A stretch of DNA of 50,412 nucleotides from Nitratireductor sp. GTDB taxonomy: Bacteria > Pseudomonadota > Alphaproteobacteria > Rhizobiales > Rhizobiaceae. The stretch lies in the NCBI GenBank assembly GCA_017854535.1, contig JAFMHL010000031.1:1-50412 (forward strand), read 5' to 3'. Numbering within the stretch: the first letter of the stretch is position 1; every line of letters starts with the position of its first letter. The position numbers and the translations under genes were made by a program. The notes beneath the pieces were generated by a model. The model saw only the letters and a program-made list of their open reading frames with translations, did not search any database and was not told where the DNA came from. Shown piece by piece: positions 19,047-28,817 of this stretch.

Positions 19047-19844
19047 TTGATTGCGAGACTGCGTTTCATCCTTATTCTCGCACTTTTAGTCCCAGCAACG
19101 CTCTTGCTTGTGCCCGTGCAACTGATTTGCTTGAAATTTGCACCCGCTTTATCCCGAAAGATACCCATTTTATGGCATCGCATGGTGCTAAAACTTGTTG
19201 GTGTTCGCGTTCATGTGCATGGGGGCTTTACAAAAGATCGGCCCCTTATGTTGGTTTCCAATCATGTTTCATGGTCAGATATTGTTGTTTTGGGTAGCAT
19301 TGACGAACTTTGTTTCATTGCAAAAAACGAAGTAAAATCCTGGCCTGGCATTAATTACTTATCGAGATTGCAGCGTACCGTTTTTGTTGATCGCGATAGA
19401 AAGCGTGACGCGGGGGTGCAAGCTGATACCATAGCTGCACGTCTTGTTCAGGGGGATACAATGGTCTTGTTTGCTGAAGGTACCACCGGGAACGGCAATT
19501 CTCTTTTGGGGTTTAAGAGTGCCTTGTTTGGCGCTCCGCAAATGGCGCTTTCCCAATCAGGAGTGGACCAGATTTATATACAACCGGTGGCAATTGCCTA
19601 TAATACTTTACACGGAATGCCCCTTGGTCGATATCACCAGACCTATGCGTCTTGGCCCGGAGATCTCGAACTATTGCCGCATCTGGTCAATTTTGTAAAA
19701 CAGGGTGCCTTTGATGTTGATGTGTGTTTTGGCGAATGCCTGATCTTTGACGCAAACACAAAACGCAAGGAAATGGCCCAACAGATAGAGGCTGTTGTCA
19801 GAGACGACTTTGCCCGATTGCGGCGCCAATACCACCAGACTTAA
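19047..19844 (+). CDS. plsC: 1-acyl-sn-glycerol-3-phosphate acyltransferase
   Basis: A 265-residue membrane-associated enzyme making phosphatidic acid. An N-terminal hydrophobic helix (LRFILILALLVPATLLLVP) is followed by the NHxxxxD catalytic motif SNHVSWSD and the glycerol-phosphate site FAEGTTGNG. The start is TTG at 19047: AAGGA lies at optimal distance upstream and no ATG precedes the helix. Paralogues of this family also include ornithine-lipid acyltransferases (OlsA), so substrate is not certain. Confidence 0.87.
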   Translation: MIARLRFILILALLVPATLLLVPVQLICLKFAPALSRKIPILWHRMVLKLVGVRVHVHGGFTKDRPLMLVSNHVSWSDIVVLGSIDELCFIAKNEVKSWPGINYLSRLQRTVFVDRDRKRDAGVQADTIAARLVQGDTMVLFAEGTTGNGNSLLGFKSALFGAPQMALSQSGVDQIYIQPVAIAYNTLHGMPLGRYHQTYASWPGDLELLPHLVNFVKQGAFDVDVCFGECLIFDANTKRKEMAQQIEAVVRDDFARLRRQYHQT

Positions 19845-19945
19845 GTGGATAAAACGCCATCCCTTGATATCAAAGGCGCTTGGCGATAGAACCGTGCCAA
19901 CTTAAAGACCCAATAGCGGGCACCAATCTTTTCAAGCGAGAATAT

Positions 19946-21352
19946 ATGGAACAGGTCTCATCACCAGTAGACGCAGTTGCAGACAACCAAGAGCATGATG
20001 CTGCAGGTAGCACTGCGTTGAAAAAGGTATTTGTGAAAACCTATGGCTGCCAGATGAATGTCTATGATTCTGAGCGCATGGAAGATGCTCTCACGCAAGA
20101 TGGCTATGTCAAAACGGACGATATCAATGATGCGGATTTGGTTTTGCTAAACACCTGTCACATTCGCGAAAAAGCAGCCGAGAAGGTGTATTCTGCCGTT
20201 GGGCGTATTCGTAAGATAAAGGAAAAGCATGCCAAGCAGGGCCGCCAGGTAACCATCGGAATAACAGGTTGTGTTGCGCAGGCTGAAGGCAAGGAAATTA
20301 TGCGCCGCGCGCCAGCTGTAGATTTGGTAGCCGGACCGCAGACCTATCACGATATTTCGAAAATGGTGGCGCGGGCTGAAAAAGGCGAGCGGGTTATTTC
20401 CACTGAATTTGAAATCGAGGAAAAATTCGCCAAGCTTCCAGCGCCAACCAAAAAGCAAACGATTGCGCGCGGGCTTGCCGCTTTTTTAACGGTGCAGGAA
20501 GGTTGTGACAAATTCTGCACATTTTGCGTTGTGCCCTATACGAGAGGCGCTGAAGTTTCGCGTTCGGTGAACCAAATTCTTGATGAGGCGAACCGTCTTG
20601 CCGATGCAGGTGTCAAGGAAGTCACCTTACTCGGCCAAAACGTCAACGCATGGCATGGAAGCCTCGACGGGCAAAAATGGAATCTGGGTGAATTGCTTTA
20701 TCGCCTTAGCGACATAGATGGCATTGAACGGCTGCGTTATACGACCAGCCACCCCATTGATATGGAGCAAAGCCTTATTGATGCCCATCGCGATCTACCT
20801 AAGCTGATGCCCTATCTGCATCTTCCTGTTCAGGCAGGATCAGACCGTATTTTGAAGGCCATGAACCGCCACCACACTAAAGATCAATATTTGCAGATCA
20901 TCGAAAGAGTGCGCCAAGCCCGCGATGATATGGCGATATCTGGTGATTTTATTGTAGGCTTTCCTGGCGAAACTGAAGAAGATTTTGAAGAAACTTTGGA
21001 TGTAATCCGGCAGGTGAAATACGCATCAGCGTTTTCTTTCAAATATTCACCCCGCCCCGGCACCCCAGGCGCCGATCTAGATCATCAAGTTAGTGACGAA
21101 GTGGCATCGGAAAGATTGACACGATTGCAAGCGCTGTTACGTGAGCAGATGACTGAGTTCAATCAAAGCTGCGTTGGCAAGGAAATTGATCTTTTGATTG
21201 AAAAACGCGGCAAGCGCGAAGGGCAAGTGCTTGGTCGTTCGCCATGGCTTCAAACTGTTGTTGTTAGCGGCGATGCTTCAGAAATCAGTAAAACTTTGCG
21301 CGTCAAAGTCAGCGAGGCTGGCCCTGCATCTTTGAATGCGGTTCGCATCTGA
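19946..21352 (+). CDS. miaB: MiaB, tRNA-2-methylthio-N6-isopentenyladenosine synthase
   Basis: A 468-residue radical SAM methylthiotransferase acting on A37 of tRNAs. The UPF0004 N-terminal domain has [27 protein letters not shown] and GCVAQAEG, supplying the auxiliary-cluster cysteines. The radical SAM site is CDKFCTFC, and a TRAM domain closes the protein. The ATG at 19946 is preferred to an in-frame TTG at 19880. It begins the miaB-phoH-ybeY-tlyC-lnt run. Confidence 0.96.
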   Translation: MEQVSSPVDAVADNQEHDAAGSTALKKVFVKTYGCQMNVYDSERMEDALTQDGYVKTDDINDADLVLLNTCHIREKAAEKVYSAVGRIRKIKEKHAKQGRQVTIGITGCVAQAEGKEIMRRAPAVDLVAGPQTYHDISKMVARAEKGERVISTEFEIEEKFAKLPAPTKKQTIARGLAAFLTVQEGCDKFCTFCVVPYTRGAEVSRSVNQILDEANRLADAGVKEVTLLGQNVNAWHGSLDGQKWNLGELLYRLSDIDGIERLRYTTSHPIDMEQSLIDAHRDLPKLMPYLHLPVQAGSDRILKAMNRHHTKDQYLQIIERVRQARDDMAISGDFIVGFPGETEEDFEETLDVIRQVKYASAFSFKYSPRPGTPGADLDHQVSDEVASERLTRLQALLREQMTEFNQSCVGKEIDLLIEKRGKREGQVLGRSPWLQTVVVSGDASEISKTLRVKVSEAGPASLNAVRI

Positions 21353-21438
21353 TCCTAGAAACAGTATGGACAAATCTTAAATACAAGCGCAAGAATTGCT
21401 AATAGACTGCACCCAACAGCACATTCGGAGACCCAAAT

Positions 21439-22527
21439 TTGAACGTCACAACTAAAACTGACAAGTCGGCAAAACCTTCCAAGAAAAAGACCCCTGCGAA
21501 AAAACCTTCCGAGTCCCTTGTCCTCAGTTTTGACAATAATTCTTTGGCGACCCAGCTTTTCGGACAATTTGATGAATATCTGGCCATGCTGGAAACCATG
21601 CTTGAGATCGAGGCAGTGGCGCGCGGCAATGAAGTTTTGCTTTCCGGAGATGAAGCGGCAATCCATCGGGGCAGAATGGCGCTCGAGCATCTCTACAGCA
21701 AACTGGAACTTGGCGAGAGCATAGAAAAAGGCGACGTGACGGGCGCGGTTCGCATGGCGATTTCCGAAGACCAGCTTTCATTACCTGCGATTGAAAACAA
21801 ACCGTCACGCCTTGCCATGGCGCAAATTGGTACCCGCAAAAAGATTGTTCAAGCGCGAACCAAAACCCAAGACAAATATATTCGTGCCATGGACAAGGCT
21901 GAACTGATATTCGGCGTTGGTCCTGCTGGTACTGGTAAAACCTATCTGGCGGTTGCCTATGCAGCTTCTCTCTTGGAGCGCGGCGCGGTGGATAGAATCA
22001 TTTTAAGTCGCCCGGCTGTTGAAGCGGGTGAACGTCTTGGTTTCTTGCCCGGCGACATGAAAGAGAAAGTCGATCCCTATCTGCGTCCGCTTTATGATGC
22101 TCTGTATGATATGATGCCGGGTGATAAGGTAGAACGGGCACTAACATCTGGCATGATCGAAATCGCCCCCCTCGCCTTCATGCGAGGTAGAACATTGGCG
22201 AATGCTGCTGTGATTTTGGATGAAGCGCAAAATACAACCAGCATGCAGATGAAGATGTTTTTGACCCGTCTTGGCGAAAACTCGAAAATGATTATTACAG
22301 GCGATCCGAGCCAGGTGGATTTACCTTATGGGCAAATCTCCGGTCTGGTGGAAGCGATGGATATATTGCCAAGCATTGATGGTGTTGAGAAAATTGTGTT
22401 TAGCGCCGCTGACGTTGTTCGCCACAGATTGGTGATGCAGATTGTGCTTGCCTATGATGAACATTCCAAAAATCAGGCCAAGAACCCGCCACAATTCGGC
22501 CAAAACCGGCCACGCACGCAACAATGA
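21439..22527 (+). CDS. phoH: PhoH-like ATPase
   Basis: A 362-residue P-loop protein with GVGPAGTGKTYLAVAYA (Walker A), RPAVEAGERLGFLPGDM and VILDEAQNTT (Walker B), the standard PhoH core thought to act in RNA metabolism. The start is TTG at 21439 with GGAG eight bases upstream; no ATG fits the N-terminus. The Lys-rich first 25 residues are low-complexity. The stop overlaps ybeY by four bases (ATGA), and PhoH-YbeY pairing is nearly universal. Confidence 0.93.
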   Translation: MNVTTKTDKSAKPSKKKTPAKKPSESLVLSFDNNSLATQLFGQFDEYLAMLETMLEIEAVARGNEVLLSGDEAAIHRGRMALEHLYSKLELGESIEKGDVTGAVRMAISEDQLSLPAIENKPSRLAMAQIGTRKKIVQARTKTQDKYIRAMDKAELIFGVGPAGTGKTYLAVAYAASLLERGAVDRIILSRPAVEAGERLGFLPGDMKEKVDPYLRPLYDALYDMMPGDKVERALTSGMIEIAPLAFMRGRTLANAAVILDEAQNTTSMQMKMFLTRLGENSKMIITGDPSQVDLPYGQISGLVEAMDILPSIDGVEKIVFSAADVVRHRLVMQIVLAYDEHSKNQAKNPPQFGQNRPRTQQ

Positions 22528-23009
22528 CCCTGCCCCATATTGATATTTCTATCGAAGCAGGCGGGTGGCCGGAAGAAGCAATACTCGATCAGCTGATTGC
22601 TGCTGCGATTGAAAGTGCGGGCGATAGCGCAAAGCTAATATGGCCTGAGCAAGCAGAACTCAGCGCTGTTTTCACAGATGATAAGGCAATGGCTGAGTTA
22701 AATGGTCAATGGCGCAATAAACCCACGCCAACGAATGTTTTGTCCTTTCCCGGCGGGGATATTAAAGTCGGGCAACCCAGCGACTTGATGATCGGCGATC
22801 TTGTTTTTGCCTTTGAAACGGTGGTAAAGGAAGCCGAAGAGCAAGATAAACCATTTGAACATCATCTAACCCATTTGATCATTCACGGTTTTTTACATCT
22901 TTTTGGCTATGACCATCTAAACGATGAAGAGGCTGAACAAATGGAGACACTTGAAACAGTGGCTCTTGCAAATCTTGGTATCGAAGACCCATATAAAGAC
23001 GATCTTTAG
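22524..23009 (+). CDS. ybeY: Endoribonuclease YbeY
   Basis: A 161-residue zinc enzyme for 16S rRNA 3'-end maturation and ribosome quality control. The metal site is HLIIHGFLHLFGYDH (HxxxHxxxxxH form) near residue 120, preceded by the family strand TNVLSFPGG. Its start overlaps the phoH stop. Length is typical. Confidence 0.95.
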   Translation: MTLPHIDISIEAGGWPEEAILDQLIAAAIESAGDSAKLIWPEQAELSAVFTDDKAMAELNGQWRNKPTPTNVLSFPGGDIKVGQPSDLMIGDLVFAFETVVKEAEEQDKPFEHHLTHLIIHGFLHLFGYDHLNDEEAEQMETLETVALANLGIEDPYKDDL

Positions 23010-23079
23010 AAAACAGTGATTAATCTATTGCCTGATGCAGATGAGTTTTAGAATTCAGCAATAGAAAACAAAGGACCCA

Positions 23080-24105
23080 ATGACCCAAAGCGAGGCCGCA
23101 GCGGCCCCAAAATCAGAACCTGATTCTTCACAATCAGACAGTATGGACTTAGTGCCTGCTGAAAAACCCAAAGAACCCAAAGTTGATACAACCTGGTTGC
23201 GTCAGTTTTTCGGTAAGATGCGCACCACCAGAACGAGTATGCGCGAAGACCTTAGCGATGCTTTGACGAAAGAAAGCACTGCGGTTGGTGACTTCACCCC
23301 TGAAGAACGTCAAATGCTGCATAATATTCTGCGCCTGCAGGATGTTCGTGTGGAAGACCTTATGCTGCCTCGCGCCGAGATTGAGGCTGTGGAATTAACG
23401 ACGACCCTTGGCGCCTTGCTCAGCCTGTTTGAAAGTTCAGGTCATTCGCGGATGCCCGTTTACAATGAAACGCTGGATGACCCCAAAGGGATGATCCATA
23501 TCCGCGATGTGGTTGGATATATTACGCGCATTTCGACGACCGGACGCAAGCGCGGCAAAGACAATGCACGGACTCTGGATTTAACAAAGGTTGAGCTGAA
23601 CAAAGAGTTGGGCAAATTGAATTTGACCCGACCTGTTATATTTGCCCCTCCATCCATGATGGCTGCTGATTTGATGGCCCGCATGCAAGCCATGCGCATC
23701 CAAATGGCGCTCGTCATAGACGAGTATGGGGGAACTGAAGGTCTTATTTCACTGGAAGACATTGTTGAGTTGATTGTCGGCGATATTGAAGATGAACATG
23801 ATGATGACGAGGATCTGATAACCGTAAACGAAGATGGTAGTTTGCTGCTCGACGCACGCGCCGAGATCGAAGATATCCGAGAGGTCTTGCAAGGCAAGTT
23901 TCAAGTGGGTGATCACGATGAATATGCCGAGAGTATTGGCGGCGTGATCTTTTCGCTTCTTGGACGGGTTCCTGTAAAAGGCGAAGTTGTCGATGCTTTT
24001 GGGTATGAATTCCGTATCCGTGAAGCTGACCCTAGGCGTATCAAGCTGATTGAAATGGTTGTTTCGAAAAAAGCTGCCCATAGAAAATTAAAGCCCGGCG
24101 AATAA
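23080..24105 (+). CDS. CorC/TlyC-type CBS-domain protein
   Basis: A 341-residue protein. After a disordered acidic N-terminus come two CBS domains (EDLMLPRAEIEAVE..., then SMMAADLMARMQAMRIQMAL with VIDEYGGTEGLISLEDIVE) and a C-terminal CorC_HlyC domain (ESIGGVIFSLLGRVPVKGE). It has no DUF21 membrane domain, so it is the short CorC/YbeX type tied to Mg/Co homeostasis and ribosome function. It sits between ybeY and lnt as in many Proteobacteria. Confidence 0.92.
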   Translation: MTQSEAAAAPKSEPDSSQSDSMDLVPAEKPKEPKVDTTWLRQFFGKMRTTRTSMREDLSDALTKESTAVGDFTPEERQMLHNILRLQDVRVEDLMLPRAEIEAVELTTTLGALLSLFESSGHSRMPVYNETLDDPKGMIHIRDVVGYITRISTTGRKRGKDNARTLDLTKVELNKELGKLNLTRPVIFAPPSMMAADLMARMQAMRIQMALVIDEYGGTEGLISLEDIVELIVGDIEDEHDDDEDLITVNEDGSLLLDARAEIEDIREVLQGKFQVGDHDEYAESIGGVIFSLLGRVPVKGEVVDAFGYEFRIREADPRRIKLIEMVVSKKAAHRKLKPGE

Positions 24106-24216
24106 GCGCTAGAGTTTTAGTAGGCTTTATTTCAAGACGGGTTTTGCTTGCCCCAATGTTGTTTCGGGTACTATGCCTCTAGGCATGGTGAAACAACTGA
24201 TTCGTATGGGGTAGAT

Positions 24217-25860
24217 TTGAGCAGACTTGAACCTTTGGCAGCTTGGTTTGTTCTGCTCCTTGGATGGCGGCGTTATTTTGCTGCGTTCACCACAGGTCTG
24301 CTGTCAGCGCTTGCCATGGCCCCGCTGGATTTGTTTCCAATTCTTTTCATAACCTTTCCCGTATTTGTCTGGATCATGGACGGCGTGTATGCGGATGGCA
24401 AAGAGGGCTGGTATGCTGCAATGAAAAAACCATTTCTGTGTGGTTGGTGGTTTGGATTCGGATATTTTCTTGTTGGCCTTTGGTGGATAGGCAACGCCTT
24501 TCTCGTTGAAGCTGAAGACTTTGCTTGGCTGCTGCCTTTTGCAGTCATCCTGTTGCCTGCCGCTATTGCCGTCTATTGGGGATTGGCTGCGATCATTGCC
24601 AGATTATTTTGGAACGATCATTGGGGACGTGTATTTGCATTAGCAGGCGCCTTTGGACTGATCGAATTTCTTCGTGGCATTATGTTCACAGGCTTTCCAT
24701 GGAATGCTCCAGGATATGCCTTGATGGTTCATCCCTTGTTGATGCAAAGCAGTTCACTCATTGGCTTATATGGCATAACGCTGATTGCCTTTTTGGTGTT
24801 CGCTTTGCCATTGGTTGTGTTCGCGACACCTCAAAGCATTTCATATTCGCGCAAAATTCCAATGCTTTTGGTGTTGGCAATTTTGGGCGCTCATATTTCT
24901 TATGGCGCATTTCGCCTTTCCACCAATCCAACCGTATTGGAAGAAGATGTAAATATTCGTCTTGTTCAACCCAATATTGATCAGGGCGCAAAGTTTCATG
25001 AAGCCCATGAGGCTGAAATATTGAAAACCTATGCCGCGCTTTCAAACGCCACATCGGCAGCTGGTCAAGAAAGCTTGAACGGAACCGACTATGTGATCTG
25101 GCCCGAATCAGCTTTTCCGTTCCTTTTGACCGAGCGCCGTGATGTATTGACCATGATTGGTGAAATGTTGCCCGAAGGCACACAGCTGATTACCGGGGCA
25201 ATGCGTGCAGAACCGGGAGCAGCAGGCAATGTCTACGGCAAAGTCTATAATTCGGTCTATGTCATTGATGAAAATGGTGAGATTGTTGAGGCAACGGACA
25301 AGACACACTTGGTACCATTTGGAGAATATCTTCCATTCCAAGAAAGCCTGGAGGCCATCGGACTTCGCCAACTGACGCAATTGCGGGGTGGCTTTGAAGC
25401 AGGCTCAGAGCGTAAATTGCTTCTTCAACAATCTGGTTTTCCAATGCTGGCTTTGATTTGCTACGAGATCATTTTTTCAGGCGATGTGCTGGAAAAAGAA
25501 GCTGGCATTTTGACTGATAGCGGAAATAGGCCAAAATGGATTGTCAATGTAACCAATGACGGATGGTTTGGCTTTACCCCCGGCCCCTACCAGCATTTGC
25601 GTCAATCTATATTGCGCGCTGTAGAAGAGGGATTGCCCGTTATCCGTGTTGCAAATTCGGGCATATCTGCAGTCATTGATCCATTTGGCAGAATGCTGCA
25701 GCGCACTGGGCTTGGCGTTGAGGCCGTGATCGACACGCAATTGCCCCGGGCTGGCGCTCCTACCATTTTTTCACAGTTTGGCCATATGGGCTTTTACGGT
25801 ATATTGGGACTGTTCTTTCTATTGGCGCTTATCACGCGCCGAAAAATAACAATATCCTAG
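24217..25860 (+). CDS. lnt: Apolipoprotein N-acyltransferase
   Basis: About 547 residues. Several N-terminal membrane helices precede a periplasmic nitrilase-like domain that adds the third acyl chain to lipoproteins. The catalytic triad candidates are Glu in YVIWPESAFPF, Lys in EATDKTHLVPFGEYLP and Cys in ALICYEIIFSG. I place the start at TTG 24217 (GGGG upstream; MSRLEPLAAWFVLLLGWRR resembles rhizobial Lnt N-termini) and not at the in-frame TTG at 24148. The window's lipoproteins (LppC-like, DUF2799) are potential substrates. Confidence 0.93.
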   Translation: MSRLEPLAAWFVLLLGWRRYFAAFTTGLLSALAMAPLDLFPILFITFPVFVWIMDGVYADGKEGWYAAMKKPFLCGWWFGFGYFLVGLWWIGNAFLVEAEDFAWLLPFAVILLPAAIAVYWGLAAIIARLFWNDHWGRVFALAGAFGLIEFLRGIMFTGFPWNAPGYALMVHPLLMQSSSLIGLYGITLIAFLVFALPLVVFATPQSISYSRKIPMLLVLAILGAHISYGAFRLSTNPTVLEEDVNIRLVQPNIDQGAKFHEAHEAEILKTYAALSNATSAAGQESLNGTDYVIWPESAFPFLLTERRDVLTMIGEMLPEGTQLITGAMRAEPGAAGNVYGKVYNSVYVIDENGEIVEATDKTHLVPFGEYLPFQESLEAIGLRQLTQLRGGFEAGSERKLLLQQSGFPMLALICYEIIFSGDVLEKEAGILTDSGNRPKWIVNVTNDGWFGFTPGPYQHLRQSILRAVEEGLPVIRVANSGISAVIDPFGRMLQRTGLGVEAVIDTQLPRAGAPTIFSQFGHMGFYGILGLFFLLALITRRKITIS

Positions 25861-25913
25861 CGCTCAACCTTTCGGCGTAACCTGTTAAATCACCCACTTT
25901 ACGTTACGTTGAA

Positions 25914-25943
25914 TTGACTTTTTTCGTATAAAAGGGGCATAAA
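25914..25943 (+). promoter_or_regulatory. Possible sigma-70-type promoter for the PraR-like gene
   Basis: TTGACT at 25914-25919 and CATAAA at 25938-25943 are 18 bases apart, within the gap after lnt. The -35 is good and the -10 is modest, so this is only a candidate. Confidence 0.3.
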
Positions 25944-26021
25944 AGAGCTGGAAATATCGTCTTGTCATGGGCGCAATTATACAATTGGCAAGATGGGATG
26001 ATTTTTCTTAAACCCCACACC

Positions 26022-26058
26022 GAGTTTTCCAACCCACTGGCATAGCCATGGAAAACTC
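26022..26058 (+). repeat. Perfect 10-bp inverted repeat upstream of the PraR-like gene
   Basis: GAGTTTTCCA (26022-26031) and TGGAAAACTC (26049-26058) are separated by 17 bases, with a smaller TGGC/GCCA pair inside. It lies 55 bases before the regulator's ATG in a 252-base gap. No T-run follows. It could be an autoregulatory operator or a leader hairpin. Confidence 0.6.
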
Positions 26059-26112
26059 AAAATACGTGCTGTGCGCATTTTAGCCAGTTCAGCGCGGAGA
26101 AAAGAGACTTAT

Positions 26113-26526
26113 ATGGCGACCGAAAAAAGAAAACCAAATCCGATTGATATTCATGTTGGAAGTCGTGTCCGATTGCGGAGAACGATGATTGGTATGAGCC
26201 AGGAAAAACTTGGCGATGCGTTAGGAATTACGTTCCAGCAAATTCAAAAATATGAAAAAGGGGCAAACCGCGTTGGTGCCAGTCGCCTACAAGAAATTTC
26301 GCGGGTCTTAAACACGCCTGTATCTTTCTTTTTTGAAGATGCTCCGGGTTCGCCCAATAGTGGGCCAGGATTTGAAGAGGCTACCTCAACAAATTACGTT
26401 GTGGACTTCCTTTCCAGCTCGGAAGGCCTTCAGTTAAACCGTGCATTTGTGAAGATTGAAGACCCAAAAGTGCGTCGCAAACTGGTGGAATTAGCCAAAG
26501 CATTGGCTAATGACACAGACGATTGA
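26113..26526 (+). CDS. XRE-family transcription regulator, PraR/PhrR-like
   Basis: A 137-residue DNA-binding protein. The helix-turn-helix lies in VGSRVRLRRTMIGMSQEKLGDALGITFQQIQKYEKGANRVGASRL near residues 15-60, followed by a short C-terminal tail. The gene before metK in rhizobia codes for this type of regulator (PraR/PhrR, linked to biofilm and quorum-sensing control), so sequence and position agree. The ATG at 26113 is preceded by AAGAGA. A 13-bp tandem duplication spans the stop codon. Regulated targets here are not visible. Confidence 0.85.
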   Translation: MATEKRKPNPIDIHVGSRVRLRRTMIGMSQEKLGDALGITFQQIQKYEKGANRVGASRLQEISRVLNTPVSFFFEDAPGSPNSGPGFEEATSTNYVVDFLSSSEGLQLNRAFVKIEDPKVRRKLVELAKALANDTDD

Positions 26527-26544
26527 TGCAAACGATTGATGCAA
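26519..26544 (+). repeat. 13-bp perfect tandem duplication across the regulator stop codon
   Basis: ACGATTGATGCAA occurs twice back to back (26519-26531, 26532-26544). The first copy contains the stop codon of the PraR-like gene. It looks like a slippage duplication and leaves the reading frame unchanged. Confidence 0.85.
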
Positions 26545-26584
26545 ATTTCCTTCTGAAATCTAGCTAATTCAGTTGACCTAAGAT

Positions 26585-26614
26585 AATCAGCCGCTACAAA
26601 ATGGCTGATTTTTC
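26585..26614 (+). terminator. Intrinsic terminator between the PraR-like gene and metK
   Basis: AATCAGCC (26585-26592) pairs with GGCTGATT (26603-26610) around a ten-base loop and runs into TTTTT. This should end transcripts of the regulator and separate them from metK, which begins 52 bases later. Confidence 0.75.
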
Positions 26615-26665
26615 GTGGATGGTCTAAAGATTCTTTATGATCATTCCGCCTCAAGGAGCTTTCAG

Positions 26666-27913
26666 ATGGCAAGACAAAATTACCAGTTTACAAGCGAGTC
26701 AGTATCGGAAGGCCATCCAGATAAAGTCTGTGACCGGATCTCCGACGAGATTGTCGATCTAATCTACCGCGAAGCAAAGAAAACTGGAACGGACCCTTGG
26801 TCTGTTCGTATTGCCGCTGAAACGCTTGCCACCACCAACCGGGTGGTTATTGCCGGCGAAGTGCGCGTTCCTCCTTCGCTTATCAAAAAAGATAAAAACG
26901 GCAACGACATCATCAATCCTTCCAAGTTCAGATCTGCGGCCCGCAAAGCGATCAAGAGCATTGGATATGAACAAGACGGATTTCATTGGAAAACTGCCAA
27001 GATCGATGTGTTGCTCCATTTTCAATCAGCTCATATCGCCCAAGGCGTAGACAATGCCGCTGACCAGCAAGGTAGCGAAGGCGCAGGCGATCAGGGCATC
27101 ATGTTTGGCTATGCCTGTAACGAAACCCCTGAATTGATGCCTGCACCGATTTATTATTCTCACAAGATTTTGGAATTGATGGCAGCTGCCAGACATGCTG
27201 GACAAGGCGATGCGGGACAACTTGGACCAGACGCAAAAAGCCAAGTTACCGTTCGCTATGTTGATGGCAAACCAAAAGAAGTGACCGCTATTGTGGTCTC
27301 AACCCAACATATGGTTGCTGATTGGGACTCGAAAAAAGTACGCAGTGTAGTTGAGCCTTATATACACGAAGCTTTGGGCGATCTTCCGATTGCCGAATAT
27401 TGTGCATGGCATATTAATCCGACAGGCTCGTTCGTTATTGGCGGTCCAGATGGAGATGCCGGGTTAACTGGACGCAAAATTATCGTCGACACCTATGGCG
27501 GCGCAGCCCCTCATGGTGGCGGAGCATTTTCTGGCAAAGACACAACCAAGGTTGATCGTTCTGCAGCTTATGCTGCGCGCTATCTTGCCAAGAACGTTGT
27601 TGCTGGTGGTTTGGCCGATCGATGCACGATCCAATTGTCTTACGCTATCGGTGTGGCACAACCGCTTTCCATTTATGTGGACACCCACGGAACAGGAAAC
27701 GTGGACGAAGCTATGCTGGAAAAGGCAATTGCAAAATCGATGGACCTGACACCGCGCGGTATTCGCACCCATCTTGATCTTAATAAACCTATTTATGCTC
27801 AGACAGCTGCTTATGGCCATTTTGGCCGCAAGCCTGGTCGCGGTGGTTCTTTCTCATGGGAAAAAACTGACCTCGCCAAAGTGTTGAAAGCCAATTTGAA
27901 AGCGATTGCTTAA
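26666..27913 (+). CDS. metK: S-adenosylmethionine synthetase
   Basis: A 415-residue enzyme making SAM from methionine and ATP. Signatures: [21 protein letters not shown] at the N-terminus, [12 protein letters not shown] for the active-site loop, and [19 protein letters not shown]. The ATG at 26666 has AAGGAG upstream, whereas an in-frame ATG at 26615 would run through the terminator hairpin. SAM is the cofactor for RsmI, TrmB, MiaB, HemW and the RsmC-like enzyme in this same window. Confidence 0.97.
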   Translation: MARQNYQFTSESVSEGHPDKVCDRISDEIVDLIYREAKKTGTDPWSVRIAAETLATTNRVVIAGEVRVPPSLIKKDKNGNDIINPSKFRSAARKAIKSIGYEQDGFHWKTAKIDVLLHFQSAHIAQGVDNAADQQGSEGAGDQGIMFGYACNETPELMPAPIYYSHKILELMAAARHAGQGDAGQLGPDAKSQVTVRYVDGKPKEVTAIVVSTQHMVADWDSKKVRSVVEPYIHEALGDLPIAEYCAWHINPTGSFVIGGPDGDAGLTGRKIIVDTYGGAAPHGGGAFSGKDTTKVDRSAAYAARYLAKNVVAGGLADRCTIQLSYAIGVAQPLSIYVDTHGTGNVDEAMLEKAIAKSMDLTPRGIRTHLDLNKPIYAQTAAYGHFGRKPGRGGSFSWEKTDLAKVLKANLKAIA

Positions 27914-27921
27914 GGCTTCCA

Positions 27922-28647
27922 ATGACGGCAGACGCTCCCGATCAAGAAATTGCCAGCCATCCAGAACGGGCGGCTGGCAATTTTTATGGCCGCCGGAAGG
28001 CCAAAACGCTAAAGAATGAGCAGGCCGAAGCGTTGGTGACGCTTTTGCCAGAACTGAAAATTGATCTTGGAGTCCCTGCACCTAGCCCCCTCAATGGATT
28101 GTTCCCTGATAGTCCAGACAACATCGTTCTTGAAATTGGTTTTGGCGGTGGTGAGCATTTGATCCATCGGGCAAAGCTGCACCCAGAGATCGGCTTTATA
28201 GGTTGCGAGCCGTTCATCAACGGAATGGCCAAGGCCAGCCAGTCAATTGGGGTGAACAAACTTACGAATATTAGGCTCTATGACGAGGATGCCACCCAAT
28301 TGCTGGAATGGCTCCCCGACGCATGCCTGTCACGCATTGATTTGTTATATCCTGACCCTTGGCCAAAAAAACGCCATTGGAAGCGGCGCTTTTTGAACGA
28401 AGACAATGTGAAACGGTTCCACCGAGTATTGAAAGCTGGCGGTGAATTTCGTTTTGCCTCAGATATTGAAAGCTATGTGAATTGGGGATTGCGCCATGTG
28501 TTTAATCATGGCGGTTTTGACTGGACTGCGAACAAGGCTCCCGACTGGCATGAAGCCTGGGCAGAATGGATTTCAACCCGCTATGAGAAAAAAGCCATTC
28601 GTGAAGGGCGCACGCCCTGCTACATGATTTTTGAGAAACACAGTTAG
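27922..28647 (+). CDS. trmB: tRNA (guanine-N7-)-methyltransferase TrmB
   Basis: A 241-residue SAM-dependent enzyme methylating G46 of tRNAs. It shows LEIGFGGGEHLIHRA (SAM motif I), GFIGCEPFINGMAK, and the diagnostic LLYPDPWPKKRHWKRRF. It starts eight bases after the metK stop, so the two are co-transcribed. A terminator lies 66 bases after its stop. Confidence 0.96.
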   Translation: MTADAPDQEIASHPERAAGNFYGRRKAKTLKNEQAEALVTLLPELKIDLGVPAPSPLNGLFPDSPDNIVLEIGFGGGEHLIHRAKLHPEIGFIGCEPFINGMAKASQSIGVNKLTNIRLYDEDATQLLEWLPDACLSRIDLLYPDPWPKKRHWKRRFLNEDNVKRFHRVLKAGGEFRFASDIESYVNWGLRHVFNHGGFDWTANKAPDWHEAWAEWISTRYEKKAIREGRTPCYMIFEKHS

Positions 28648-28713
28648 ATTCACGGCACTTGCAATTTAGCAAGTCTGGCAGTATATGTAGTTCAAATTCT
28701 CCGATGTCCGAGG

Positions 28714-28746
28714 GAGTGGGAGCTGGAAAGCACCCGCTCTTTTTTA
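28714..28746 (+). terminator. Intrinsic terminator after trmB
   Basis: GAGTGGG (28714-28720) pairs with CCCGCTC (28733-28739; one G-T wobble) and is followed by TTTTTTA. A smaller perfect hairpin, ACTTGC/GCAAGT, lies upstream at 28657-28674. Together they close the metK-trmB unit before rimP. Confidence 0.75.
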
Positions 28747-28817
28747 TTGCCTGAAGCACAGACAATAAAAACTAGGCCTATCGCAACTCTATTGGTCTTA
28801 CACACAGGCGAAACTGA

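Noticed and set aside
26527-26665. SAM riboswitch before metK
   Set aside because: The gap is mostly the tandem repeat and an intrinsic terminator; I cannot recognise SAM-II or SAM/SAH core sequences.
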